Shown here: piece after piece, positions 8,885 to 17,893 of the stretch
Position numbering within the stretch: position 1 is the stretch's first letter
How the letters are laid out: every line of letters begins with the position of its first letter
Source of the DNA: Lewinellaceae bacterium
Lineage (GTDB): Bacteria; Bacteroidota; Bacteroidia; Chitinophagales; Saprospiraceae
DNA length: 64,000 bases
Direction: 5' to 3'
Assembly (NCBI GenBank): GCA_020636445.1
Contig: JACJXV010000001.1
Coordinates: 1 to 64,000, forward strand
Position numbers and translations under genes: made by a program
Notes under the pieces: generated by a model
What the model saw: the letters and a program-made list of their open reading frames with translations, nothing else
Told to the model about the DNA's origin: nothing
The model's database searches: none

Positions 8885-10150
8885 CTAGCGAATCTTAAGG
8901 GTGATGATGGTAATGACAGCCAGCAAAACACCTACGATCCAAAAGCGGGTAACAATCTTTACTTCATGCATCCCTTTCTTTTGGTAGTGATGGTGCAAGG
9001 GAGACATCAGAAATATCCGCCTTCCTTCCCCATACTTGCGTTTGGTATACTTGAAATAAGCTACCTGAATCACTACCGATAAGGTCTCCATGAGGAAAAC
9101 CCCACAAAGGATCGGAATGAGTAATTCCTTACGCAGCAGGAGTGCCATGGCCGCTACAATTCCTCCCAGTGTCAGACTTCCGGTGTCACCCATAAATACT
9201 TGTGCAGGATAGGCGTTGTACCACAAAAATCCCAAACAAGCACCCACCAGGGCCCCGGCGAAAATCACCATCTCCCCCGAACCCGGCAGATGCAGGATAT
9301 TCAGGTAGTTGGCAGCAATGGCATTTCCCGAGACATAGGCAAAAACCCCCAGGGTTAAACCCACAATCCCCGAAGTGCCCGTTGCCAGACCATCAAGGCC
9401 ATCGGTCAGGTTCGCGGCATTGGAAACAGCCGTGACAATAAAAATGACCAGGGGTACAAATACCAGCCATACCCATTTTTTTGCCAGCGAAGCTTTCAGC
9501 GGCAATAATGCAGCATAGTCCAGTTGATTCCCCTTGGTAAAAGGGATGTTCGTCAGCGTGGTTTTGTAATCGCCCTTTTCAATCGCGCCATCAGGACTGT
9601 CGATGTAGATGTAATCGCCCACCCTATCGGCATCCGTGAGGCCCAGTACTTGGGCATCTTCGGTATCCAGGCGAACGACGACATCATCCGAAACGATCAT
9701 CGCCAGGGCAATAATGAGTCCCAGGCCAATTTGTCCGGCGATTTTAAAACCACCCCGCAAGCCCTTTTTGTCCTTCTTGAAAACCTTAATGTAGTCATCA
9801 ATAAACCCAATGACAGCCATCCAGCTGGTCGCTACAATCATCAGAATGATGTAGACATTATCCAGCTTAGCCACCAACAAACAGGGAATGAGAATGGCCA
9901 TAATAATGATCATCCCACCCATAGTCGGTGTTCCCGCTTTTTGGACCTGGCCGGCAAGACCAAGGTCGCGTACGGATTCCCCAATCTGCAGGCGTTGCAG
10001 GTAACGGATGATCCGCCCCCCTAAAACCATGGAGATCAGCAGGGAAATAATGACGGCTACACCTGCACGAAAGGTAATGTATTGAAAGAGGCCGGCACCC
10101 GGAATTTCACCGAATACTTGCTCCAGCCAGTCTACCAGATAAATCAACAT
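8885..10150 (-). CDS. mraY: Phospho-MurNAc-pentapeptide transferase MraY
   Basis: Polytopic inner-membrane enzyme that moves phospho-MurNAc-pentapeptide from UDP to undecaprenyl phosphate, making lipid I. Key family motifs are GFIDDYIKV, NLTDGLDGLA, MGDTGSL and the SPLHHHYQKKG loop. An insertion of about 70 residues, acidic and periplasmic in pattern, separates the fifth membrane segment from the conserved Asn/Asp loop, as in other Bacteroidota MraY. The start at ATG 10150 (about 421 residues) is chosen because the family begins with a short hydrophobic leader before the GAGLFQYITFRA segment. ATG at 10222 and GTG at 10255 would give longer N-termini. Confidence 0.95.
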   Translation of the reverse strand: MLIYLVDWLEQVFGEIPGAGLFQYITFRAGVAVIISLLISMVLGGRIIRYLQRLQIGESVRDLGLAGQVQKAGTPTMGGMIIIMAILIPCLLVAKLDNVYIILMIVATSWMAVIGFIDDYIKVFKKDKKGLRGGFKIAGQIGLGLIIALAMIVSDDVVVRLDTEDAQVLGLTDADRVGDYIYIDSPDGAIEKGDYKTTLTNIPFTKGNQLDYAALLPLKASLAKKWVWLVFVPLVIFIVTAVSNAANLTDGLDGLATGTSGIVGLTLGVFAYVSGNAIAANYLNILHLPGSGEMVIFAGALVGACLGFLWYNAYPAQVFMGDTGSLTLGGIVAAMALLLRKELLIPILCGVFLMETLSVVIQVAYFKYTKRKYGEGRRIFLMSPLHHHYQKKGMHEVKIVTRFWIVGVLLAVITIITLKIR

Positions 10151-10301
10151 AACAGACCTGATTGCGTTTTCAAATAAGTAATTGAGGTCGTAAAAATAGT
10201 AATTCCCGGTAGCGAAATACATTTCGCGCAGGGGTTTCCCCAAGGACAACTGCACGGAAGATTACACTGCCGCATAAGCCAGTCGAGTCCAGTTCCAGTT
10301 G

Positions 10302-11756
10302 TCAAATTCCCAGTTCTTCTTTCAGAACCTGTTTATCATCAAAGGGATATCTAACCCCTTGGATTTCCTGATATTTCTCGTGCCCTTTGCCGGCCACCAG
10401 GATGATATCTCCTGCCTGAGCTAACTGGCAGGCGGTCCGGATAGCCTGCCGCCGGTCGGTGATACGGAGCGTTTGCCGACGTTTGGTTTCCGGCACTCCG
10501 GTTTCCATATCGTCGAGTATCGCCTCCGGAATTTCCGTCCGCGGGTTATCCGATGTCAACACCACCTGGTCACTGGCCTGACAAGCCACTTTAGCCATTT
10601 CCGGCCGCTTTGCCCGGTCGCGATCCCCCCCACAGCCCACTACCGTAATAATTTTACTATCGGTTTTGCGCAGGCTGCGGATTGTCCCTAAAACTTTTTC
10701 CAGGGCATCTGGGGTATGGGCATAATCCACAATCGCCGTCACTTGCTTTTGCGGATCCAGCACGTAATCAAAGCGCCCTTCGGCTGCCGTCAACTTGCTG
10801 AGAACGGTAAGTACTTCCGTCGCATCTTGTCCCAGCAAGCGTGCCGTCGCATAAACGGCCAACAGATTGTAGGCATTAAATTCACCGATCAAGCGGCCAT
10901 AAAAATCATGGCCATCCAAATCCAGGTGCAGGCCCAGCAAGCTGTTTTCAATTATCCGCGCCCGAAACTCCGCCATTTGCCGCAAGCTGTAGCGGTAAAC
11001 TTTGGCGGCGGTATTTTGCACCATGACCATGCCGCGTTTATCATCGACATTGACCAGGGCAAAAGCCGTTGGGGGTAACCCATCAAAGAACCCCTTCTTG
11101 GCCCGAATGTAATTGTCAAAGGTCAGGTGGTAGTCCAGATGATCATGCGTAATGTTGCTAAAGATTGCCCCCGCAAAGGTTAATCCTGCAATACGCCGCT
11201 GATCAACGGCATGCGAACTGACTTCCATAAAAGCATAGCTACATCCTGCTGCTACCATTTCCGCTAACAATCCGTTGATCGTCAGGGGGTCGGGCGTGGT
11301 ATGGGTTGCCGTTATTTCCTGTCCGGAAATCCGGTTGGCAATCGTCGACAATAAGCCGCATTTGTACCCCAGCCCGGTAAACAGATCATACAGCAATGTT
11401 GCCGTAGTCGTTTTGCCATTCGTTCCGGTCACACCAACCAGTTGCAGCGCAGTCGCTGGCCGGCCGTACCAATTAGCGGCCAGTTCACCCAGGGCTAAAG
11501 CACTGCTACGCACCTGAATGAGCGTTGCCGTGGTCGACAGCTTATCGGGAAAATCTTCCGCCACAATAGCCACTGCACCTTGCTCCAGTGCCCGTTCGAT
11601 AAACTGATGTCCATCAACCCGAGTGCCGCGCAGGGCAACAAATAACGACCCCGGCTTAACCTGTCGGGAATCAAAAACCACTTCTTCAATCGCTGTTTCC
11701 AGCTCACCACTTACGTTTAAGCGGTCGATATCTTGTACAAGTTCCTTAAGCCTCAT
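10302..11756 (-). CDS. murE: UDP-MurNAc-tripeptide synthetase MurE (meso-DAP type)
   Basis: Cytosolic ligase that adds the third amino acid of the stem peptide. The 484-residue protein has the P-loop GVTGTNGKTTT (108-118), the THTTPDPL and SSHAVDQRR segments of MurE, and the C-terminal substrate motif DNPRTE. DNPR is the known signature for meso-diaminopimelate selectivity, so the wall should be DAP-type. The ATG start is one base after the ftsI stop. No murF follows it, unlike in many other phyla. Confidence 0.97.
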   Translation of the reverse strand: MRLKELVQDIDRLNVSGELETAIEEVVFDSRQVKPGSLFVALRGTRVDGHQFIERALEQGAVAIVAEDFPDKLSTTATLIQVRSSALALGELAANWYGRPATALQLVGVTGTNGKTTTATLLYDLFTGLGYKCGLLSTIANRISGQEITATHTTPDPLTINGLLAEMVAAGCSYAFMEVSSHAVDQRRIAGLTFAGAIFSNITHDHLDYHLTFDNYIRAKKGFFDGLPPTAFALVNVDDKRGMVMVQNTAAKVYRYSLRQMAEFRARIIENSLLGLHLDLDGHDFYGRLIGEFNAYNLLAVYATARLLGQDATEVLTVLSKLTAAEGRFDYVLDPQKQVTAIVDYAHTPDALEKVLGTIRSLRKTDSKIITVVGCGGDRDRAKRPEMAKVACQASDQVVLTSDNPRTEIPEAILDDMETGVPETKRRQTLRITDRRQAIRTACQLAQAGDIILVAGKGHEKYQEIQGVRYPFDDKQVLKEELGI

Positions 11757-11757
11757 C

Positions 11758-13911
11758 TTAACGCAAGGTTACCTTGATCGTCTGGCCCCTGGCGGGGGTT
11801 CCCGGACGCAGTGATTGTTGTACTACTTTTCCGTACCCCTCAACTTTCACGGCCAGCCCCCGGTTTTCCAGCGCATAGAGGGCATCCTTAAGTCCCATCC
11901 CCACCACACTGGGCACCTGCTTTTCCGGCAGATTGCGCTCCATCACCAATAAGCTATCCGATCTTGGCCGGATGACCGCCCACTCGGTGGTTGGGGTTCC
12001 ATAGTTTTTTACATCTAAATAGGTGAGTACTTTTTTAATATCATCCTTCTGGCCGATATCAAAGCCAGGTAATTGCTGGTTGGCTAAAACCGGCCGGGGT
12101 TGTTCATTGATCACCGGATGCAAATCCACCGTCGTAGCAAAAACCTTATCGGCAATTTCCCGAAAAACAGGACCCGCCACATCACTACCGTAAATACCAT
12201 TCCGGTTGGGTTTGCTGATTACCACAATGCAGGAGAACCGAGGGTTGTCAGCCGGAAAATAACCTACGAATGAAGCCCGGTATCCCCCTACCCGCGTGAC
12301 GGTTTCCGACAAGCGTTGGTAGTTGATTTGAGAGGTTCCCGTTTTCCCCGCGAAGGTGAATTTATCTGTGCTGAGTTTGCGCGCTGTACCCCGCTCTACA
12401 ACGCCTTCCAACAACTCACGGATTTGGGCAATAGATGCTTCTGAGGCGATATGCCGCTTAACTACGGTAGGCCGGAATTCGCGTAACATTTCGCCATTGC
12501 GTTGTACACCTTGCACCAGGTAAGGCCGCATCATCGTTCCTCCGTTTGCAATCGCATTATAAAAAGTGAGCAACTGCAGGGGAGTTAAACGCAATTCATA
12601 TCCGATAGACATCCAAGGTAAGGTAGTACCGCTCCAGTTGCTTTCCTGGCTGTATGCTTCCTTGATATAAGGATCTGCCTCACCTTCAATTTCCACCCCG
12701 GTAGGTAAATGCAGGTTAAACTGCTTCAACCGCTTGATGTACTTGGTAGCACTGCGATCATCAGCCCGCCCGGAAAGGCCTCCGTACCGACTGGTAACCA
12801 GCTTGGCAATACCAACATTGGAAGACATTTCAAAAGCCTTCCGCACAGGAATAGAATCCATGGTTGCACTCTCTGGCGAGGAGTCTACCATGGTTTCTTT
12901 ATAAAACTGGGTTTTCCCATGCTCAATGTCAACCGTGTCTTCCAGGGTAATGGTCCCATCTTCCAGCATCGCCAGCATGGAAGCGGTTTTGAATGTAGAT
13001 CCCGGCTCAATGGCCGATCCCACTGCATAGTTATAGGTCTCCCACCAGCCTTCGGCCATGCGGCCCAGGTTGGCGATAGCCTTGATCGCACCAGTCTTGG
13101 TATCCATCAACACCGCCGTACCCCATTCCGCATCGTGGTAATTGAGGGCCCGAACCAGGGCGTTCTCTACAATATCCTGCAGATTGACATCAATCGTAGT
13201 GACCACATCATCTCCACCCTGCGGATCGATGGCCGCCAAATCTTCCAGTGGCATCCAGATATCCTGCCGACGGTCAACACAAATCATATACTGCCCGCCC
13301 GGTTCCCCTTCGAGTACGTCATTATAGAAACCTTCCAATCCGACGGGTTTGGCTCCTTCGCGAACATAACCGATGGTGCGCTGGGCCAGCAGCCCGAAAG
13401 GCCGGCGGCGCTCACTAACCTGCTCGGCAATGAACCCACCCCGGAAGCGTCCCATCCGGAACAGGGGGAAAGACTCCAGCTTGCGTTTTTCATTGAAGGA
13501 CACCCGGCTTTTGATCAGCAGGTGCCGATTGGTGGAATCCCGCCGCAATTGCAGTAAATAATCACGGTACCCCCCGGGGGTATAGGTATCATCAACGAAG
13601 GTTGCCAAACAAAAAGCCAGGGAATCAATATGGCCCGCAAAGTCTTTTTCTGCCGGAGCGACCGGATCAAAGTAAATATCAAAGTAGGGAATGGAAGTAG
13701 CCAAAAGGCTACCATCAGAAGCCAGGATATTACCCCTGTCTGCCCGGATTTGTCGGTACCGAACATAATCAGCCTGTCCTTCGGTGCGCCAACGCTCTCC
13801 GTCAATCACACTGATCTCGATGGTGCGATAGACCAATACCGCAGCCGCCGGCACAACTAAGCCGAACAGCAGAAAATACATGCGATAAAGGACTTCGTTC
13901 CGAATATTCAT
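11758..13911 (-). CDS. ftsI: Septal transpeptidase FtsI (PBP3 class B) with PASTA domain
   Basis: Class B penicillin-binding protein that crosslinks septal peptidoglycan together with FtsW. The 717-residue product has one N-terminal membrane anchor (about 10-30), a PBP dimerisation domain with the RGNILASDGSLLA motif (59-71), then the transpeptidase with STFK (305-308, active Ser305), SSN (363-365) and KTG (523-525). The C-terminal 60 residues form a PASTA domain (VPSVVGMGLKDALYALENRG). The start is ATG, 3 bases after ftsL. All three catalytic motifs are present, so the enzyme should be active and a beta-lactam target. Confidence 0.97.
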   Translation of the reverse strand: MNIRNEVLYRMYFLLFGLVVPAAAVLVYRTIEISVIDGERWRTEGQADYVRYRQIRADRGNILASDGSLLATSIPYFDIYFDPVAPAEKDFAGHIDSLAFCLATFVDDTYTPGGYRDYLLQLRRDSTNRHLLIKSRVSFNEKRKLESFPLFRMGRFRGGFIAEQVSERRRPFGLLAQRTIGYVREGAKPVGLEGFYNDVLEGEPGGQYMICVDRRQDIWMPLEDLAAIDPQGGDDVVTTIDVNLQDIVENALVRALNYHDAEWGTAVLMDTKTGAIKAIANLGRMAEGWWETYNYAVGSAIEPGSTFKTASMLAMLEDGTITLEDTVDIEHGKTQFYKETMVDSSPESATMDSIPVRKAFEMSSNVGIAKLVTSRYGGLSGRADDRSATKYIKRLKQFNLHLPTGVEIEGEADPYIKEAYSQESNWSGTTLPWMSIGYELRLTPLQLLTFYNAIANGGTMMRPYLVQGVQRNGEMLREFRPTVVKRHIASEASIAQIRELLEGVVERGTARKLSTDKFTFAGKTGTSQINYQRLSETVTRVGGYRASFVGYFPADNPRFSCIVVISKPNRNGIYGSDVAGPVFREIADKVFATTVDLHPVINEQPRPVLANQQLPGFDIGQKDDIKKVLTYLDVKNYGTPTTEWAVIRPRSDSLLVMERNLPEKQVPSVVGMGLKDALYALENRGLAVKVEGYGKVVQQSLRPGTPARGQTIKVTLR

Positions 13912-13914
13912 AGC

Positions 13915-14244
13915 CTAGTATTGCTTATCAGCATCAACGACAATACGCTTCGGACTCTTGTTGAAAGGCCGCAAACCAGCTTCATCAAGCCGCTCCGCCA
14001 CTTCTGTCCGACGCGAATTGTACATATTCTCCGCTTCCAGGGTCATGTATTGCCAGCGCAACTCCTTAATGTCGTGCTGGAGGATCTGGATATTGCGCAC
14101 CGTGCGTTCAGCATAGTGGGCAGTTGCGATATAAGTAATGGCAAGGAAACCCAGGAATAGTACAAAGAACAGATTACCCAGAATGAGATCTGAGGTAAGA
14201 AACCCGAGAGCCAGGTATTGTCCTATTCCTTTCTTTTTTGACAT
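13915..14244 (-). CDS. ftsL: FtsL-like divisome protein
   Basis: Small bitopic protein expected to pair with FtsB through a periplasmic coiled coil. It has a basic N-terminus (SKKKG), one membrane segment (GNLFFVLFLGFLAITYIATA) and then a heptad-rich stretch (VRNIQILQHDIKELRWQYMTLEAE) consistent with a coiled coil. The chosen ATG (14244) gives 109 residues; an ATG at 14274 would add ten. Sequence conservation in FtsL is poor, so the name relies on topology, size and the position between rsmH and ftsI. Confidence 0.85.
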   Translation of the reverse strand: MSKKKGIGQYLALGFLTSDLILGNLFFVLFLGFLAITYIATAHYAERTVRNIQILQHDIKELRWQYMTLEAENMYNSRRTEVAERLDEAGLRPFNKSPKRIVVDADKQY

Positions 14245-14363
14245 CACTTGTGGAAATTGCTCAAAAAAATACATGCAAGCCGACCTTGGCCTTGAAAGAC
14301 CAATCCCTGCTTTTATCTACCCAATACCCGCAGAAAAGCTGCTGGTATTGTTTTCATTTTGTT

Positions 14364-15302
14364 TCAGGTCCCCGTGGTAGGAGGTACCTCTTCTTTCCTT
14401 TCTTCAGCCGTTCGTTCCGCGATGCGCAGTTTTGCACTGCGCGCTCGTGGATTTCTTTCAATCTCTGCTGCCGTGGGCAAGGCGGCTTTTTTTGTAACCA
14501 GCGTATAAGGCCGGAAAATATGCCCAAAAAAGTCTTGTTCAACTTCACCGGCAGCATTGCCAGTACGCATTACATTTTTAGTAATGCGATCTTCTATCGA
14601 GTGGTAGGTAATCACCACCAACCGGCCTCCCGGTCGCAGCGTCACCGCACATTGTTCCAAAAATTCAGTCAGAACACCCACCTCGTCGTTTACTTCCATG
14701 CGCAAGGCCTGAAAAACCTGTGCCAGGTAGCGGTTGCGCTGACCCCGAACTAAAGGGTCAACTACTGCCAGCAAATCGGCAATGGTGCGTAAGGGCCGGG
14801 TTTGGCGCGCTGCGGCCAAAGCATCAGCAAGGGTGCGGGCATTGCGAACTTCGCCATATTTACTCAGCACATCCTGCAAGGCAGCTGCGGTGTAGGTATT
14901 GACAACATCCGCTGCCGTTTTACCTTCCTGCTGGTTCATCCGCATATCCAGTTGACTGTCAAAGCGAAAGGAAAACCCTCGCGTAGCTTCATCCAACTGA
15001 AAGGAGGACACCCCCAAATCACCCAGAATACCATCAACCTGCCGAATGCCGTGCAAGCGTAAAAACCGCTTCAGATAGCGGAAATTATGCGGCACAAACG
15101 TGAATCGTTCGTCGGCCGGAATATTCCGTTGCGCATCTTCATCCTGATCAAAACCTATCAGGCGACCTTTGTCGCCCAGGTGTTCTAATATCAAGCGGGC
15201 ATGCCCGCCACCGCCAAACGTCGCATCGACGTAAACACCATCCGGTCGGATCTGTAAGCCGGCTAGGGCTTCCTCGGCCATGACTGGCAGGTGATAAGCC
15301 AT
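14364..15302 (-). CDS. rsmH: 16S rRNA m4C1402 methyltransferase RsmH (MraW)
   Basis: SAM-dependent methyltransferase that modifies C1402 of 16S rRNA in the ribosomal P site. The 312-residue product begins with HLPVMAEEAL and the SAM-binding loop DATFGGGGHA, and contains GILGDLGVSSFQLD and the C-terminal YHSIEDRITK segment, all family hallmarks. Its ATG overlaps the mraZ stop by one base (TAATG), indicating coupled translation. The C-terminal tail (RTAEERKEEVPPTTGT) is low-complexity. Confidence 0.98.
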   Translation of the reverse strand: MAYHLPVMAEEALAGLQIRPDGVYVDATFGGGGHARLILEHLGDKGRLIGFDQDEDAQRNIPADERFTFVPHNFRYLKRFLRLHGIRQVDGILGDLGVSSFQLDEATRGFSFRFDSQLDMRMNQQEGKTAADVVNTYTAAALQDVLSKYGEVRNARTLADALAAARQTRPLRTIADLLAVVDPLVRGQRNRYLAQVFQALRMEVNDEVGVLTEFLEQCAVTLRPGGRLVVITYHSIEDRITKNVMRTGNAAGEVEQDFFGHIFRPYTLVTKKAALPTAAEIERNPRARSAKLRIAERTAEERKEEVPPTTGT

Positions 15303-15772
15303 TAGTTCAACGGATTGTCACCGGTATCCAACTGCCCCAGTACTTCTTCTGCCAAATCAGCAAAATCACTCTGGTCTTCTTCCATCAGCTCATCGTAGCG
15401 TTGCTTCGACCAAATTTCAATCCGGTCATTATACGCCGATAAAACCGCATCGCGCTCTATTCCCGCATACTCCAACAGGCGCTTGGTGACCAAAATCCGA
15501 TCGGAACTATCCATCGTAATCTGGGTGGCACCCCGGTGAAATTGCCGGACAAACTCGCGATTCTTCTTATTGAACTGATTCAGTTGATTGACTTGTGCTG
15601 AAATGCGATCCCAAACTTCTTCCGGATACAACATCAAACACTCCTCAAAACCGCGGTTAATCACAAACGCATAAGCTTCCCGCTCCCCTAATTGCCCTAT
15701 CAAACCGCTTGGCAGCCGCATACGACCTTTGTCGTCAATTTTGCATTCATATTCACCAAGAAGCTTAAGCAT
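15302..15772 (-). CDS. mraZ: Transcriptional regulator MraZ
   Basis: DNA-binding protein that controls the dcw operon, forming a ring of subunits with AbrB-like folds. The 156-residue product contains two repeats of the SpoVT/AbrB type: YECKIDDKGRMRLPSGL near the N-terminus and ATQITMDSSDRILVTKRL in the middle. It is the first gene of the operon, and three phased AAAGTG boxes lie directly upstream, matching known MraZ operators, so autoregulation is likely. The start is ATG. Confidence 0.97.
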   Translation of the reverse strand: MLKLLGEYECKIDDKGRMRLPSGLIGQLGEREAYAFVINRGFEECLMLYPEEVWDRISAQVNQLNQFNKKNREFVRQFHRGATQITMDSSDRILVTKRLLEYAGIERDAVLSAYNDRIEIWSKQRYDELMEEDQSDFADLAEEVLGQLDTGDNPLN

Positions 15773-15799
15773 AGGTACACGGATACACGTTCATTTATC

Positions 15800-15807
15800 C
15801 AAATGTA
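15800..15807 (-). promoter_or_regulatory. Candidate -7 promoter element for mraZ/dcw operon
   Basis: The minus strand reads TACATTTG, an exact match to the Bacteroidota -7 consensus TAnnTTTG, 27 bases upstream of the mraZ ATG. It predicts transcription from about 15794 with a leader near 22 bases. No clear -33 TTTG is visible; that region is occupied by the MraZ boxes instead. Confidence 0.5.
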
Positions 15808-15818
15808 ACTGCTTTTTA

Positions 15819-15844
15819 CACTTTTTCCCACTTTTCACCACTTT
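15819..15844 (-). promoter_or_regulatory. MraZ operator: three 10-bp-phased AAAGTG boxes
   Basis: On the minus strand AAAGTG occurs at 15844-15839, 15834-15829 and 15824-15819, each exactly 10 bases apart, with following bases GTGA, GGAA and TAAA. Known MraZ sites are direct repeats (TGGGN in E. coli, AAAGTG-type in mollicutes) with one-turn spacing. A fourth, unphased box is at 15866-15861. The array covers the place where a -33 element would be, which fits repression of the operon by its own product. Confidence 0.7.
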
Positions 15845-16163
15845 TTTTCATAAAAACCCACACTTTTCCCACCGAAAACACGCGGGAAAAGAAAACTAAA
15901 ATCAAATTAATTACATTTTGAACCTTTTTTAGTTACAAAAAGCACCTAACTATCCAATTATCAATGCCGCCAGGGAAAAAGAACCAGCAATTCCGGAGTG
16001 GGAAAAAGTGGGAAGACAGAACGTCCCCGAAGCGAATGGAATCATTGCTGGATCATTTCGCACAAAACGGCTCTTAGTTAAACAATAAATGTATTTATTT
16101 TAATTTTAAAAACAAAAAGTGTGTAAAATTAATTAGAGTTGAGTGTAAGCGTAATGGCGGTTA

Positions 16164-16207
16164 GAAATGAGAAACTTGCTCCGACGCAGTCGGAGTGAGA
16201 AATCCAC
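16164..16207 (+). repeat. Interspersed intergenic element with hairpin (copy A)
   Basis: Starts with GAAATGAGAAACTT (16164-16177), has a hairpin of arms CTCCGAC/GTCGGAG with loop GCA (16179-16195) and ends with AATCCACCC. The same opening word, a GTCGGA word and AATCCAC recur in order at 52450-52483. The 13-base hairpin core CCGACGCAGTCGG recurs exactly at 60821-60833. Confidence 0.55.
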
Positions 16208-16376
16208 CCTTCGACTACACCTGGTTACTGCACTTCCACTAAATCAGCCTTGACTGCATCGGGGTAAACCTTTACCGGTGGCGCGGTAAGCGATGAAGTA
16301 GCCTGGATGAAAATTAATTGAACTAAGCTATCCGGCAGCATGCTGGATTTTTTATCTTCGACCAAAGCCAATACAG

Positions 16377-17804
16377 ATGTTACACCGCCGACAGTTTATT
16401 CAGCTCAGCACGGCTGCTGCTTTTTCCAGTTTGTTCCCCTCTTTTTTGCAGGGCGCTTCCTGGCAGGACTTTCCCTCCCGGAGGCCACCCCTACCGGATC
16501 GCCGCTTCACCAGTGCGGCCATTGAAGCGCAAATCCAGCAGATCAAAGCCCGAATCCGCAATCCGGAGCTCGCCTGGCTATTTGAAAATTGTTATCCAAA
16601 CACCCTCGACACCACAGTAGAACTGGGTGAACTGAAAGGCAAACCAGATACCTTTATCATCACCGGAGATATCGATGCGATGTGGTTGCGGGATTCCACC
16701 GCGCAGGTATGGCCTTACTTACCCTTGATTCGCGAAGATGCTGCCCTGCGGCGCTTAGTGCAAGGTCTCATCAACCGGCAGGCACAATGTGTCCTCCTCG
16801 ACCCATACGCCAACTCTTTCTACAAAGACAAAAGCCGCGAATCGGATTGGAAGGCCGACCAACCCAGTCCGCAGCCGGGTGTTCATGAACGCAAGTGGGA
16901 AATCGACTCCCTGTGTTATGTGGTTCGGCTGTCCAACGAATATCTAACCCTTACCGGGGATGCCTCTCTGTTTGATGCCGACTGGGATGCCGCCATGCGC
17001 CTCCTGGTAGCCACCCTGCGCACAGAGCAGCGCAAGGATGGAACGAGTCCGTATTCATTTAGCCGCATGACCACCTGGACCATCGACGCACCCCCATTCA
17101 ATGGCAAAGGACACATGATCAAGCCCGTGGGGCTGATTGCCTCTATGTTCCGGCCGTCTGACGATTCTACGGTTTTCCCCTTCCTGATTCCTTCCAACCT
17201 CTTTGCCGTGCAGTCGCTCCGGCAGCTGGCCGTGATTTACCGAACCCACATCCGCGATGCAGCCTTTGCTGAAGAATGCACCCGCTTTGCCGATGAGGTG
17301 GAAGCTGCCATCAAGGCCTACGCCATTCACAAACATCTGCAATACGGCAAAATCTACGCCTACGAGGTCGATGGGTTTGGCAACACCCTGTTCCAGGACG
17401 ATGCTAATGTTCCCAGTCTGATGTCGCTGGCCTATCTGGGGATACACCAACCCAACGATCCCATTTACCAGCGTACGCGCAGGTTCCTGTTGAGTGAGCA
17501 CAATCCGTACTATTTCCGGGGCACAGCCGCTGAAGGACAGGCCAGTCCGCACTCCGGCCAACGCCGTATCTGGCCCATGGGCATTATCCTGCGGGCCATG
17601 ACCAGCACCAGCGAATCCGAAATACGGCACTGTATCGATATGCTCATCCGCACCCACGCCGGTACAGGTTTCATGCACGAATCCTTCGACATGGACAATC
17701 CGGAAGACTTCACCCGCAAGTGGTTTGCCTGGGCCAACACCCTGTTCGGTGAACTGATCGTAAAGCTGGATCGGGAGCGGCCGGGGTTGTTGGCTACGCT
17801 TTAA
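16377..17804 (+). CDS. GH125 exo-alpha-1,6-mannosidase-like protein, Tat signal
   Basis: Glycoside hydrolase family 125 member (475 residues), a metal-independent inverting exo-alpha-mannosidase family acting on alpha-1,6-mannosides. The family signature GDIDAMWLRDSTAQVWPY lies at 97-114, and KWEIDSLCYVVRL and FSRMTTWTID follow. The N-terminus LHRRQFIQLSTAAAF is a twin-arginine-type export signal, so the folded protein probably goes to the periplasm. It stands alone, divergent from mraZ and convergent with a GH3 gene, and shares a bidirectional terminator with it. Substrate inference is at family level only. Confidence 0.9.
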   Translation: MLHRRQFIQLSTAAAFSSLFPSFLQGASWQDFPSRRPPLPDRRFTSAAIEAQIQQIKARIRNPELAWLFENCYPNTLDTTVELGELKGKPDTFIITGDIDAMWLRDSTAQVWPYLPLIREDAALRRLVQGLINRQAQCVLLDPYANSFYKDKSRESDWKADQPSPQPGVHERKWEIDSLCYVVRLSNEYLTLTGDASLFDADWDAAMRLLVATLRTEQRKDGTSPYSFSRMTTWTIDAPPFNGKGHMIKPVGLIASMFRPSDDSTVFPFLIPSNLFAVQSLRQLAVIYRTHIRDAAFAEECTRFADEVEAAIKAYAIHKHLQYGKIYAYEVDGFGNTLFQDDANVPSLMSLAYLGIHQPNDPIYQRTRRFLLSEHNPYYFRGTAAEGQASPHSGQRRIWPMGIILRAMTSTSESEIRHCIDMLIRTHAGTGFMHESFDMDNPEDFTRKWFAWANTLFGELIVKLDRERPGLLATL

Positions 17805-17817
17805 TGGTCTGCTAGCT

Positions 17818-17852
17818 AAAATGCCAGGCACCTTGGAGGTATCTGGCATTTT
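17818..17852. terminator. Bidirectional intrinsic terminator
   Basis: Arms AAAATGCCAG (17818-17827) and CTGGCATTTT (17843-17852) pair perfectly, with a nested ACCT/AGGT stem in the loop. On the plus strand ATTTCTTTT follows. It sits in the 89-base gap between the convergent GH125 and GH3 genes and can serve both. Confidence 0.75.
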
Positions 17853-17893
17853 ATTTCTTTTAATACAGCTCTTCTATTTCGGCACCCCGAGAA

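Larger units (their letters stand above)
15773..16376. other. 604-base divergent intergenic region between mraZ and GH125 gene
   Basis: Besides the mraZ promoter and operator, this region is AT-rich from about 15890 to 16140 and holds a copy of an interspersed element at 16164-16207. A near-match to the -7 consensus (TATCTTCG, 16353-16360) lies 16 bases before the GH125 start but has no clear -33 partner. No gene is visible. Confidence 0.6.

Noticed and set aside
12709..13557. Plus-strand open frame of 282 codons inside ftsI
   Set aside because: Antisense shadow of a certain gene; no recognisable motif.
15903..15939. Alternative promoter for mraZ (TTAATTTG with an upstream TTTG)
   Set aside because: The -7 word has a mismatch, the spacing of 25 bases is too long, and an exact TAnnTTTG exists closer to the gene.
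17055..17849. Minus-strand open frame of 264 codons opposite the GH125 gene
   Set aside because: The plus-strand frame carries the complete GH125 signature; this one has no family features.
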